Positions 44,926-56,728 of a stretch of 64,000 nt of DNA are shown one piece after another (the first letter of the stretch is position 1; each line of letters begins with the position of its first letter). Location of the stretch: the NCBI GenBank assembly GCA_000442125.1, contig KE546979.1, positions 62,001-126,000 of the forward strand. Direction: 5' to 3'. The notes under the pieces are model-generated. The model had not been told where the DNA came from. It made no database searches and saw only the letters and a list, made by a program, of their open reading frames with translations. A program made the position numbers and the translations under genes. Source of the DNA: Opeltia flavorubescens. Lineage: Eukaryota; Ascomycota; Lecanoromycetes; Teloschistales; Teloschistaceae.

Positions 44926-46435
44926 ATGGATAATTCTACGCTCAAGCAACGTGCTACCGATATCCTCCAATTCACCAATTCATTGTCAGACAACCTCACC
45001 GCACTCGGACTCCCCGAGCCATCGTTCGAACGGGGTCTTCCTGTTGTTTTGAAGAGTGATGCTCCAATATCACCAGCAGGCACTGCACGACAGGAGTTAC
45101 TCCAGTCACTAGACGAGTTTCGCGCCCTGTTGACTGAGCCTACTCTTCTGTTGACACCAGAGCTGGCGAGTCATTCGACCTCGTGTCTGTTGAAGATACT
45201 GACGATGACTGGCGTAGCGCAACCCGTTAATCAGCGTGCACTCCATCGTCCGCCTCGGTATTGCAGAGAATTTCCCTCCTGAGGGTAGTACAGTCGATGA
45301 TCTTGCATCTAAGCTCGGTCTCAAAGACAGTCTGATAAGACGATTACTGGCCCATTGCGCAACGCACCATATCTACTACCAGTCTTCTCGAGATTTTTAT
45401 GTGCATACGGCGGCGTCGAGGGTTCTCGCCGAGGATGCGGGAATGCGGAAATGGATCCTCATCGGCGCCGAGGAATTGATACCGGCGACATTGAAGGTCT
45501 GCCGTTTACCTGATTAGAAAAAAATCTGGGACCCTACTAACATAGATGGCTTCCGTAGACTGCAAACGCCCTGGTAAAGTATCCTGACTCCGAGGAGCCT
45601 GAACACTGTGTAATTTCGAAAATTCCTTCTTTTTGTATTGATCCGACTTTTCTGACGTTTTCATAGGGATGGAGCCTCCAAAACTCCACCGACCTCCCAA
45701 TATTTCGCGCTCTCGCAAGCATGCCCTCCCGGGCCAGCGTCTTCGCCGGCGCAATGACCTACCACGCCAAACTCCCCGGCTTCTCCTCCGCCTACCTGGT
45801 CTCCGCATATCCATGGGAGTCCTTTCCATCCTCAGAAATGACTGTCGTCGATGTTGGTGGTGGGCTGGGCCACGTCTCAGAAACACTCATCGCGCACGAT
45901 CCCCGTGTCAAATGCATCGTGCAAGACAGCCCCGGTGTGGTGGCAGAGGCGCAGCAGAAAGTACTTCCGGAAGCACTCCAGGGCCGTATCACTTATCAGA
46001 GCCATGATTTCTTCGAGACTCAGCCAGTGAAAGATGCAGATGTTTACTTGCTGAGGCTAGTGCTGCATGACTGGTCTGACAAGTACGCTGCCACTATTCT
46101 TCGAGCATTGATTCCGGCTCTGAAGCCTGGAGCGAGGGTCATTGTTAATGACCGTGTGCTTCCAGCGTGGGGCGAGGCGCACTATCTGGTAGAGAGAGAA
46201 GGGCGGTGAGTTCTCTGGTAGAGATGTCTAATATGAGATGAATCTTGACGAGCATCCTTCTAGGGATTATGACATGTACATGCTTGCATTTCAAAATGCC
46301 AAGGAGAGAACTGCGGCTGATTGGGAGACCGTTTTCAAGATGGCTGATAATCGGTTTAGAGTGAGCAGTGTGAAGCAGCCACAGAAATCAGCTTTGGCCG
46401 TTGTTGAAGCTGTTTGGAAAAGCGAGGGAAATTAA
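44926..46435 (+). CDS. Class II O-methyltransferase (SAM-dependent, secondary-metabolite type)
   Basis: Five exons (44926-45182, 45235-45496, 45559-45609, 45667-46205, 46264-46435) close in frame at 426 residues. The N-terminal dimerisation/winged-helix part (VHSIVRLGIAENFP; DSLIRRLLAHCATHHI) leads to GWSLQNSTDLPIFRAL. The SAM fold then follows: motif I VVDVGGGLGH (250-259), RLVLHDWSDKYAATIL with the catalytic base His324, and GARVIVNDRVLP. This is the layout of fungal O-methyltransferases such as those in sterigmatocystin-like clusters. All key residues are present. As a close neighbour of the synthetase and P450 it may methylate a phenolic or enolic hydroxyl of their product; that is inference. 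The first donor (GTGTCT) is weak. Confidence 0.9.
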
Positions 46436-47290
46436 TAAGTCAGGAGGGATTAGCTGTAAGGAATATATACTGTATGCGAAGTAGGTGAACAATAGCTCGA
46501 TAGCTCCATTTCAATGATCCTCTCCGGCAGTTGTTTGGGTTGATGGGGACTTGACGAGAAACCATCAAGTCTTCGCGAGGTACAAAAACAACTTGCAAAA
46601 GATGAAAGGGTTTCGCGAGCTGGCTAATGTCCGTCTGTACGTTGCCAGCAAGTATATGCTCTAGGTATCCGACCTTGCCGAGAGAACGTCGGGTGACGTC
46701 ATCGTGCATTGTGCCGACTAGAGGGTAGTCCAATCTCAAAGCTGAGTCTTGCATCTTTCCTTTAAAGTAGCAAGTGCTCTTTTAATAGAAAGAGGTTTTC
46801 TCGAATACTAGCGCTTCAAACTTTTCAGGCCAATACTAAATCTAAAAAGTTAGACGTGGACTAATCGTTGGAACAGTCTCAATGATATGATGGTTATAGG
46901 GCATGACACATCCTCTATATCAAACTCTACCCAGCCAAAACTTGATAAGTCATATTTTAAACCACAAGAGAATTTAGTTTCACTCCATGAAAGACATCAA
47001 TGGAGGATGACGCTACAAGAGTTTGATTCCAAAGTGCTGAATGTTAAAGCGAATCTCAATCTAATGCTAAATAGAGCCCATCGATGGAACACTAATTTTT
47101 CAAAGCCGAGGGAAAGGATTATCCAGAGTCTTCGTAATTGTATAGACTAGACCTTATCGATGATCAATTGCTTTAGTCCGGCCTACTACATCGACAAGTC
47201 ACCTAGATAGCACTCCTCAAGAAGAAGCTAGTTAGATTGGGCTCTCAAGAGAACCTAACAGCGCATCTATGATCACTCTTCGTTCCACTC
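46436..47290. other. Intergenic, AT-rich, no secure gene
   Basis: Spacer at the right edge of the candidate cluster. An 87-codon frame at 46887-47150 has no recognised features. Confidence 0.45.
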
Positions 47291-47573
47291 AAAAGGGCAG
47301 AGACTTGGGTTCCATTGCTTGCCCATACCTATTCCAAACCTCCGCTTCCCTGAGGTTTCCATTAGCCGGCCCACTCCGGTCTTTCACATAGTGGAGCTAC
47401 GTAAACGGCCACTCGTTGGGGGTGGGCTGATTCGATAGGATTCCCGAGATAATCCAATAGCACATCTTACTCATTACCTTCGTAAAGGAGAGAATTGGGG
47501 CCGATTGCTTGCCAATTCCTAATCTAATCATCTGCTTTCCTGATTTTGCCATTAGCCCGGCCAGTATTGGATC
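47291..47573. repeat. Diverged direct duplication, about 198-bp offset
   Basis: Bases 47291-47376 and 47489-47573 align by eye (shared ATTGCTTGCC, GCTTCCCTGA versus GCTTTCCTGA, CCATTAGCC-GGCC). Identity is roughly 70%. Both copies lie just beyond the stop of the minus-strand oxygenase gene. Confidence 0.55.
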
Positions 47574-47592
47574 CAAGCTACAGGTTTTCTCC

Positions 47593-50500
47593 CTACCGCT
47601 TCTGTGGTACCGTCGAATCAACCTCATGAGCCTCCTTCCCATGTTCCTTACTTTCCTCAGCTTCATCCTTGATCTTCACCATACGAAGATCCATGATCTC
47701 ATCAAACTTATCCCCCAGACAAGCTTTGAGTTCGTCTTGCGGGAGTTTCATTAACGTTTTATACGCGCTCGAAGCACGAGTCTTCCATTCCTTACGCTGC
47801 TCTTCCCACCACTTCGTCGTCTTCAAAACAGCCGTTGCGTTGTACTTGTTCTTTCCCTCGGTATCAAAATATTTGAAGGAATTGTATTGGGTTTGTAGGT
47901 GGTAATCAAATCCTGAACTTGGGGGTAAAGTGAAATGCTGACGCTGAGGGTCCTTTAAGAACTCATCCATTGAACGACATTTGTCGCATTCCAGATAACA
48001 TTTCTTCGCTGTCTCTGAAGGACGTGCCCAGTCGCTTGGCTTTTCAGGCTCCTGGCCTACTGTTTGCGTGATGAAAACTTCGATGAGAGAGTGAATGCAT
48101 TGTTGAGCTTCGGTGGAAAGAACATCCACAGCGGTGAGTAGCTCCTTTAGAAATGGAGGAAGGAAGTCCTGCGATTGTTTGACAGTGAGCCTAGAACCCT
48201 GGGCCTGAATCCTCTTGAGTAGTTGAGTAGCTCCTACTTTCTTTTCGCTGACGTACGCATAGAATGCGCCGATAGGGCCTGCTGGATTTTGGCGATTCGC
48301 GCTCTTTGCTTGCGTGCGGTGTTTCTCTGTTGCTTTCACACTAGCTAAAGAACCTCGGGACTCTATATACTCGGCGTATTTCGGAAGGTCAAGGTTACAG
48401 ATCGCGCTTCGCGCAATGCGCTGGAGTAGAGTGTCGAGGTAGATCTTCGAAGGGCTCTCATACTGTAGAAGGAAAGATAGTTCAATCATTATCGCATTCG
48501 TCAGGGTCTCATCGTCTCGAAAGCGGTTAATGAAGATTCTGATCCCTTGAAAAAGAATGCTATCGAGATAGTCAGTCTTCTTCTCAGGAAACTTGAGCCA
48601 ATACTGAATGGAAGATATTGGACAACGCGGACTGAGGCTGAATTAGAAAAGAGCTTACAATTGGCAAAATGGCTCCTCCTCACGATCAAGTATGATCTGG
48701 ATAATGGTGCTTGCGTCTTCATCAAATACGCTGTCCAGGTCATGAAGGGAGCGATACAGCAAAGTATCAAGCCATCGCTTTAGAAACTTGATCTGGATTT
48801 GGTCTACACCGTCAGGGCCTCTTCCCAAGAAACCGTCCCGAAAAGCGTTGAGGTTTGAATGAATTTGGTAGAGCTTGTGACATTTGATCAAAGCCTCAAT
48901 GATACTGAATCGAAATCGGGTCAGCGAAATAAGGAGAAGAATTGGGAAAACTTACTCATGCTCTTGCATCACGGGATCCTGGACATCGATAGACTTCCCT
49001 AACGCGCCGTAATACTCTTCCTCGAATGTTCCTGTCATCTCCTCCACGGCTTTGGTAAAGAGAGTAGCATCTTCGAGCAAAACGGCATTCATAGCAATGG
49101 GGCCCAGGTATGCATCCATATCACCCTTGCTCTTTCGCAACTTCGACAGGTAAGAATAACAAGTTTTGAGCAGTATTTCGCGTGTCATTGTTTCTTCGTC
49201 CTCTGTAATACATCCTCTGAGCCGACCCAGCAATTTACTCAGCCATCCGTGCCGGTACGACTTGCCCAACACAAAAGACAGAATATTGTGGCTGGGAACA
49301 ATTATTAGTACCTACCAATGAAAATGTCAGCCTGATTTACGTATCATCAGCTAGCGATCTTACACTGTCTCTGAAAAATTGATCGATTTCCGCATGTTGA
49401 TTCCCCAAATAATTCCCTCCGCGCTGCGTATCAGGCTCTCGATCACTGTACGATGCTCCATTGAGAAGAGAATCATCGGGGATATCCATGCGGTTATGCA
49501 TAGTTAGAAAAGATCCTTGGACGTCCACGATGTCTCCAATGGATAGCTGTGATTCTGGCTCTTCCTCTTCTTCACAATTTCGATCTGTTATGCACATTTC
49601 AATATTGGCAAGGAGAAAATAGAAATCGCCATGTGCTGCACATCCTTGGGCGACGTAACGGGCTCGATGGTAATCATTGCCCTTCAACCGAGCTAATTCC
49701 AGATTTTCGGTCGAGTACTCATGACCCAAGACGTAGGCAAGATATCCGGGGGCGTCGTCCAAGTTTTGCCAGCGTGTAAGCGCTTCCGTGATCTCATTCA
49801 TTTGCGCCTCAAGAATTGAAGCCGACCGATGTTGTATTTGAGATGTATTGATGAGATTGTACGTGAGCACCCATCGGTAGCCGGTTTGGACTGCCTCAAT
49901 CTGCCACTTGCGTATAAATTCAAATCCTGAACGACGATTTTCAAGACTGACTTGCCTCATGATTTACGTCTGCGTACCTAGCTTTGTGGTAAGCATGGAA
50001 TGGGAGATCTACCGCGACCAAGTACGAACCAAGCCATGTAGGACGCGTCGAATCCTGACCTCTCACTGGTCTCAAATCTGTGTGACTTCGTACCGTGTTG
50101 CAAGCTGACCGCGCCACCTGTGTGTTTGGATGGGAGACAGATGACTAGTGTGCCAAACATACCCGGAGCCTTCTCAGTACTGCCTTGTGTCAGCGAGTGC
50201 TGTCTATGGCACCTTGCCCAGACTTACTCCTGGTGTGGCTTGAACATTGCCGCAGTCTCATAAAGCAGCATCTTGTAAAGCTCAGCTCGAACATGTTTGG
50301 ATCCTCCGGCGATACCAAGCTCTTTGGCGACCTCAACAATAATCTGATCTAGACAGGGCTGCCACGACGGGTTGAGCAGCTGGATCTTGTTGGCGTCGAT
50401 CTGCCATGTTTTCCGGACTGACTCATCGACGAACGTTTGGCTCCCTTTGCCAAAAGGTGCTTTTTGGCTCGCTCGAATAAGAACTCGAGCATCTTCTTCT

Positions 50501-50685
50501 GACAACGGTAGCCTTACAATACTGATTGGGTCGACCGAGATGCCAGGATTGACAAAAGAATTGATGATGCCAGAGGTAGCAAACGATCCTGTAGAATGAA
50601 CATTAGAAATAATCTGGCATAGCTCACTTTTGAATAAATCCACAGCAGTAGGTCCGTCATCCTCGCTATCGCTGGAAACAGACAT
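47593..50685 (-). CDS. 2OG-Fe(II) oxygenase-like large fungal protein
   Basis: Seven exons (50685-50228, 50179-50030, 49977-49956, 49900-49364, 49311-48956, 48904-48659, 48538-47593) close in frame at 904 residues. The N-terminal third is a prolyl-4-hydroxylase-type dioxygenase domain. The metal pair His151-x-Asp153 lies in MFKPHQD-TEKAPG, with the Asp codon split by intron 1. Distal His209 is in YADVNHE and the 2-oxoglutarate Arg219 is in VQTGYR. GMFGTLVICLPSKHTGGAV lies between. Exon 3 is only 22 nt and is followed by a GC-AG intron (GAG|GCAAGT). The remaining 600 residues are helical and unrecognised. A hydroxylase is likely; the substrate is unknown. Confidence 0.88.
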
Positions 50686-51886
50686 CACTAGAGATATACG
50701 GAGAATGGACTATTCCAGTCTTGAGACGGTGAACTCGGGCACTGAGACTTCATACAAATTGGGAACATGTAGGATGGTTGCAACGAGCCAGCTTCAGTGA
50801 GCGATAAAGTAAATAAATGAGGTTGTTGACCCCACATGACTCTTCACAATGTCTGCTGAACCCTAGCCCTTTTGACGCGAACATCACTCGGGTCACGTGG
50901 CTTCAGGACCTCATTTGGTTTCTTGGCATTGTTTGATAGGAGGAAAGCAGATAGTATTCGGGACGAGAAATATCGGAGCGTTATAGAGCTCACCACTGTC
51001 TGCTGCAAGGCCGCTACTTGACATGGGTTACGCATGGGGAGGATTGGGGAGAGTTCCGGTCATGGTTTTGCCTAATCCTCACAATGAGTTCCGCAATTAG
51101 CAGCTTAGCTCATTGAATAGAAGCTCTATTGTTATGTCCTGTCCCGCGAACATGCATGTAGCGCTTTGGAAGACCCATTACCAGTCTCTTAAACCTGTCC
51201 TTTACATTTTGTAGCATGTTTGATCATGGGTAAACCCGACGGCGTAAATTGCGAGAGATGTATGGATTTCAAATCGGATAGTAATACGCTAGATCTAGGA
51301 AATGGCACCGTCTTCAAAGTGTGTGTCCCTCCGGGAGATGCGATGATTGGCTCGAAGATGTCAGTGATCCCGGATTGGCGGTGGTCGATAATGGCATCCA
51401 CGCGTGCTAGAGCAGCAAAGAGGCGCCATCAATTATCGTGAATGATATTGTTTTTCTTGTAGTTGTAATCAGACTCGTCGGAGACATGTACTATTCAAAC
51501 ATTTCGAACTCTTGACAAGGCATAATCATTGTCTCGAACCGCCAGACCTTCGCTTCAGAAGCACTATGCCGCGGCGCAGCAGACGACAATGTTATGAAGC
51601 AAGACGATGGTCGTTCCCAAAGACAGCGTCGAGAGATTACTGGTGCAGAGAAATCGAATCATCCGGGAACTTACAGGATGGTAAGTCTGTGTCAGAAGAT
51701 CCCGCATCTCGACACCAACGAGTATGCCAAGAAATACAAGTAGAAAAACCTAAACCTCAAGGGCTTAGCTCCAAGACGCCAAGACTCTCAACCTTCCCTG
51801 CCGTTGACAATTCTTGACCATTGCTTTCTGCGACCACAGCTTTGCAAGCCATAAGAACGGCACCATCCTTCAGACAGGTGTGCGAA
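50686..51886. other. Divergent intergenic spacer, no secure gene
   Basis: About 1.2 kb upstream of two divergent genes. A 73-codon frame at 51220-51441 and a basic open frame at 51512-51817 lack recognisable features. Confidence 0.45.
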
Positions 51887-53580
51887 ATGGCAAAGACTCG
51901 CCGTAAGCCAGCCTTTACGAAGGGTCCGCAGAAAACTCCCAAGCCAGGAGCCCAAGGTAGGTCTCCCACACTCATTCGTCATCCAGCACTAATTCACAGA
52001 CAGGAAAACGTCCTCAAGGTGTCCGCAAGTCGACAGTACGAAGTCGCAAAAGCCCATGCCTACAAACTAAGATTGAAGATCAATCCGACCTACACAGATC
52101 TCCTACCGTGAACAAAGCCTTACAAGTGACAGTATGTCATGTTATGCCCAAGAACTCTCCGTATCTGACGCTACAGACCCCATCCAGCACGCCCTCGGAC
52201 AAGGGTCGCAAACGCCTACGCGAAGTTGACGACTCCACCGGCATACCGTCCCCGAAGCGAACACGAGCCACCTTTGAAGACTTCAGCCCCACGCAGTCGA
52301 ATTTTGAAAGGACACAATTGGGCAGCAAGGCCTTCAATTATCCCGTGGAGAGCTGGTTAGCAGAGAAGCCGTGGTCTAAAGAATACTTTCAGCCGACAAC
52401 GATGAATCACCTACAACCGAGGCCGAAGACGCCATCCCTGAAACGCAGATCATCAAATTCCGAGTCTGTAACAGCAAGTTCCCAAACGCCCAGTGATCAA
52501 AAGCCTAGAGAGGAGAAGAGCCAGCCATATCAAAGCAATCGCTATGAGATACTCCTGCAGACCAAAGGCAGCTTCATGAAAAAATCCAAGCAAGGCATCA
52601 CCGAGAAGAGTAAGGAAATGTGTCGAGATCTGCTTCACGAGGAGCAGTGTGTCCCAGGACATTCATTATTCAATAATGACACCTTTGAAGAAGCTTGCCG
52701 CAAATTGCAAGGAAAGAACGAGGCAAGAGTAGTTCAAGATATCGCGAGGCTCATTGTTCCTTCTGCTGAAAATTTCGCAACACTTGGCGCCGAAGAATTG
52801 GAAATATTGGTCGAAAGTGTGAATGAAGGTTGGAATAACTCTGTCCCCCTGACTGCGACCCGTCCACAACCCGATTATGCCGTGGGTTTCAATCGTGAGG
52901 CATTTACCAAGGACCGACTCGAAAGGCTTGCACCCTTCATCGGCGATTTTCTATTCGGCGATCAATCCTACTTCATGGCCACTTACTACATGTACTTTCC
53001 ATTTTTTACGTCCGAAGTCAAGTGCGGCGCGGCAGCCCTTGATATCGCGGACCGTCAGAATGCGCATAGCATGACGCTCGCTGTACGAGCCATCGTTGAG
53101 CTCTTCCGGCTTGTCAAATGTGAGAAGGACGTAGATCGAGAAATTCTTGCATTCTCGGTATCACACGATCATCAATCGGTCAAGATATTTGGTCATTACG
53201 CTGTCATTGAAGGACCCGATACAGCTTTCTACCGCCATCCGATACGAACATTCAGTCTTACAGATCTAGATGGGGAGGACAAGTGGACGGCATACAAGTT
53301 CACCAAAAGCGTTTACAGCAGCTGGGCGCCAATGCACTTTAAACGGATCTGCCAAGCTATCGATAAAATACCTCTGGGGATAAACTGGTCAGTGCAACCT
53401 CTCGCACAGGACTCGGCGCTTCCCCAGCAGATGGAATTCCAGCATCCTTTGGCTTTTGTACCAGATTCGGTTCAGTCCTGTGTTGACGACGTTCCGTCAG
53501 CCATTGGTGTTGCAACCCCAGAGACCTCGCTTTCCCAGCAGGATACTCCAAAAAGGCAGAGAAAAAGGGCTACAAAATGA
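51887..53580 (+). CDS. Fungal nuclear-type protein with PD-(D/E)XK-like core (DUF7924-like)
   Basis: Three exons (51887-51956, 52004-52125, 52177-53580) close in frame at 531 residues. The N-terminal 190 residues are basic and disordered (MAKTRRKPAFTKG; GKRPQGVRKSTVRSRKS; KRLREVDDS...PSPKRTRATF) with nuclear-localisation-like clusters. The folded part contains RPQPDYAVGF and then YFPFFTSEVKCGAAALDIAD. Asp297, Glu344 and Lys346 fit the spacing of a PD-(D/E)XK nuclease core. AHSMTLAVRAIVELFRL follows as the helix. This large ascomycete family is, as far as I recall, labelled DUF7924. Nuclease activity is inference. The C-terminus is again basic (KRQRKRATK). Confidence 0.8.
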
Positions 53581-54990
53581 CACGCTGATACCAGTCTGGT
53601 CGTCAGATCCAACTTCCGCACTTGGTCTTCTTGGTTACTAAGTCCATGTTGGAAGTCTTTCACGGTCACTCGAGATAGCTTGGTGCAGAGCCACCTTTCT
53701 TTGGTCTATCCAAGCAGATGAGACCGCCCAGTTACCTCCCACGAGATTCTCACGCACAGACACAGGGAGGCAGTGTGAGCACGAGCAGCTGCACGCCCGG
53801 CTGTGGATGTGTGTTATCTATCGTCGGGAGGGCATGACGTGCAACCCATCGTGCTGATCGAGCCGTATTGTCAGGCCATACCTCATATCGACATAACGGC
53901 TTCACGAGGCATTACCCTCTACATCAAGCTGCTTGCCACCTCAACCGCATTCCACCGTGCAACCATGTTGACGAAATCTGGAAAGACTACGGAAAGCGCA
54001 TGAACATGCACTCATCTTCATTCATCGCAAGATTGCGAAATCTTGGATGTCGTATATAATCCTAGGGTCAAATCCGCCTTCCGGGGTTCGCCAGTCGCAA
54101 TTAAGCTACATCAAGCATCAATAATAGCGAAACTACTTTGACATAGGGAGACCGGCGTCCGCTAGCGGTATGGTGGGTCTCCCATCAGGCATGTTCCCTC
54201 GAGATATCAAGTATGCAGACTTTCTCCTCGGTGACTACCGGGCGGGGGAAGGCGCGTCTTTGAGGTGACGTCTCAAGGCCGATGTTGGTGGGAGACAGAG
54301 GAAAATTATCGTAGCATGCTTGAACGCCAGAGCATGATCAGAAACCATAGCAACGCAACAGGATGGTTACGTTTCCGCTTCCCTTGAGGAATTATGGGGA
54401 GATATCATGACGCTTCGTCATTTCGATTCTGTGACATAATTTGAATTCCTCGTGTTATTTAGCCCGTATGATATTGTTTCATATGAGACAATATACCACA
54501 ACAAATTTACGTAGAAAGTACAGTGTTGACATTATCTTGAGAACGCTTCTCATGCAATCAACAAACGCAGCAAATGCAGAAGAAGAGCACCAGTGCTTCT
54601 ACGTAATGAAGATCTATGAATATCAACATGCTTTGGGAAAAGCAGTCGATGAAATAGACCTGTACAGATGAAGGATGTAAATGCAAGCTTCTTTGACTTT
54701 TCAAAAATCTAAACCTCGCATGCCTCAATACTACCAATGAATGCAACCCATATCTACAGCCCTTTTATGCATAGCTCTTTCCCTCTTCTCCAGTCCAACC
54801 CACCCCCGCTCCCTCCAAAAATATCTCCTCCCAACCAATCCCCATCCCCCCATTCCCCCAAACCCTACTTCCCCCATTTCCCCACTCCCCTCCCTCCTCC
54901 CAAATCACTCTCTTCCCCCAAATCCCTCCCTTTCCCCCCTCCCTCCCACCATCTCCATCCTCCCCCATCCACAACCCCTCACCCCTTCCT
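53581..54990. other. Intergenic with long C-rich tract
   Basis: AT-rich to about 54740. The stretch 54770-54990 is strongly C-rich and T-rich on the plus strand and gives long artificial proline/serine frames. No gene supported. Confidence 0.5.
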
Positions 54991-55629
54991 CTACTTCTTC
55001 GAAAACTCCTCCTCCGTCTTCCGATTCCCATGCTGGATCAATTTATTCAAAAAGCTGCCCGGCTTCCCCTGCGCCCAGCCGTGTTTTTCCGCCTCTGCGA
55101 ATTCCTTCTCGAGGTGCTTTTGGGTTTCCTCGTCGGCTTCTTCGTAGGAGTGGTAGTCCGCTGTGGTGGGAGGGAGGGGGGTGTTAGCTGGGGGTTTTGG
55201 TTTAGAGAGAAAGGGGTGGAGNNNNNNNNNNNNNNNNNNNNNNNNNNNNNNNNNNNNNNNNNNNNNNNNNNNNNNNNNNNNNNNNNNNNNNNNNNNNNNN
55301 NNNNNNNNNNNNNNNNNNNNNNNNNNNNNNNNNNNNNNNNNNNNNNNNNNNNNNNNNNNNNNNNNNNNNNNNNNNNNNNNNNNNNNNNNNNNNNNNGGGA
55401 GGGGGAGGGAGGAGGGGCGGTGGGGGTGAAGGGGGGAGGAAGAGGATCAGGCGGTGGAATGATGTGAACGAGGGGGTGGGGGTATAAGGTGGTGAAATGG
55501 GTGACGTGAGGGTCCTGAGGGACGGATAGTGGACCAAGGAACAGGATGAGCTTGACGTGGATGGGACTTACTATCGCTGTTCTTCATGCTGAGTCTCCTA
55601 GGCAGGACCTTTCGCTTCAATGCGTCCAT
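54991..55629 (-). CDS. Small conserved fungal protein, intron contains the assembly gap
   Basis: Exon 1 (55629-55572) gives MDALKRKVLPRRLSMKNSD and ends at a GTAAGT donor. Exon 2 (55160-54991) starts after a CCACAG acceptor with DYHSYEEADEETQKHLEKEF, continues with EKHGWAQGKPGSFLNKLIQH and ends EEEFSKK. Together they give 75 residues in frame. The 411-nt intron holds 175 N, so another exon in the gap is possible. The charged helix followed by GKPGSFLNKLI is recognisable as a small fungal family of unknown role. No signal peptide; probably soluble. Confidence 0.7.
55222..55396. other. Assembly gap (175 N)
   Basis: A run of N flanked by G-rich low-complexity sequence on the plus strand, which probably caused the gap. 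Confidence 0.99.
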
Positions 55630-56728
55630 GGCTTGGGGTGTGTTGGTAAAGCTTTGAGAAATTCAACGGTGGATGGTGTCGATGTAGAGGTTGATAATGG
55701 CAGCAGGATTCAAAGAAGTTTATATGTGACCTGACTGTTGCAATTTTCTGATGAGTCTTCTGCGTTACTAGAGGGGTAAATACTGTCGTTGTTCTAGGCT
55801 TGAGTCAGCCTTGGCAATCCATGAGGAGGAACGTGGGGTCCATGACCTCGGCTCGCTTCGGTTGCGGGGGAGGCGGGCCGACGAGATCCGCGTTATCTTA
55901 TCAATCGGTCTTACACTCTGGATCTTGTGTGTTAGCAATCATCATCTGCACCAACCTCTTCAGCCGGGCACGGCTGATGGGTAGCATTCCAATGCTCACA
56001 TCTGGTACAATTGTGTTGACTTTGAGTTCGGTCGGAATCTTGAAAGAGTCCCATGTGCCAGATTACCTTATTGCGGACCGCTCAGTAATGGAAAATGACT
56101 GGAGCTGGTGGCTCTATTTTATCCTTGGTTCCTGACTCCTTCCCAAAAGACCTATGTAGCTATATGCCGCTTGCCTGTTTTCCTCTTCTCTAACATTGCA
56201 TTCATTATTCAATCTTTTTCAGAATTGTCAAGCTACGACTTAAACTGTGGGCCTTATGCATGCTGTCCCGTTCGACCTCGACCGAGCATCTCCATGGCGT
56301 ATGATGTCAGCGATCAGTTGGGAAATGACGAACAATCGCTGCAAGTAGCAACCAACCCCTTCGATAATCATTGGAGGCCTGAGCACCCCGAGTAAAGCAC
56401 GAATTGCATTTGCAGGTGGATCGACTTCTCCTCATTCCCGATGATGAATCTGCAGCCAAGCACAGTAGAGCACGCAAGCCGCTTAAAAAGTAGCCAATGT
56501 ATGTCTCCAATTCCTGCGTCTACTCCGGAGATTCTTCAACGTCCTCAATGCATACACAAAGTACATTTGGCAACCTGCTTGCGGGGTTTGCAGGCAAGCG
56601 GGGTTCTCGGGATACTTATACTTTTTGTTGACCAATGCTCCCCCATCTGTCTATAACCCTTCTCCATCATATTTCAGATATCCGGTATACCCTTAACAAC
56701 TTCCAGATTCATTCACTGAAGACTCAAC
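55630..56728. other. Intergenic, no secure gene
   Basis: Divergent spacer between the small conserved gene and the lectin gene. Two open frames (55800-56135 and 56108-56395) have no family resemblance. Confidence 0.45.

Noticed and set aside
46887-47150. 87-codon open frame
   Set aside because: AT-rich spacer, no recognisable feature or neighbouring exon.
54737-55187. Two long proline/serine frames on the plus strand
   Set aside because: They come from a C/T-rich low-complexity tract and overlap the last exon of the minus-strand gene.
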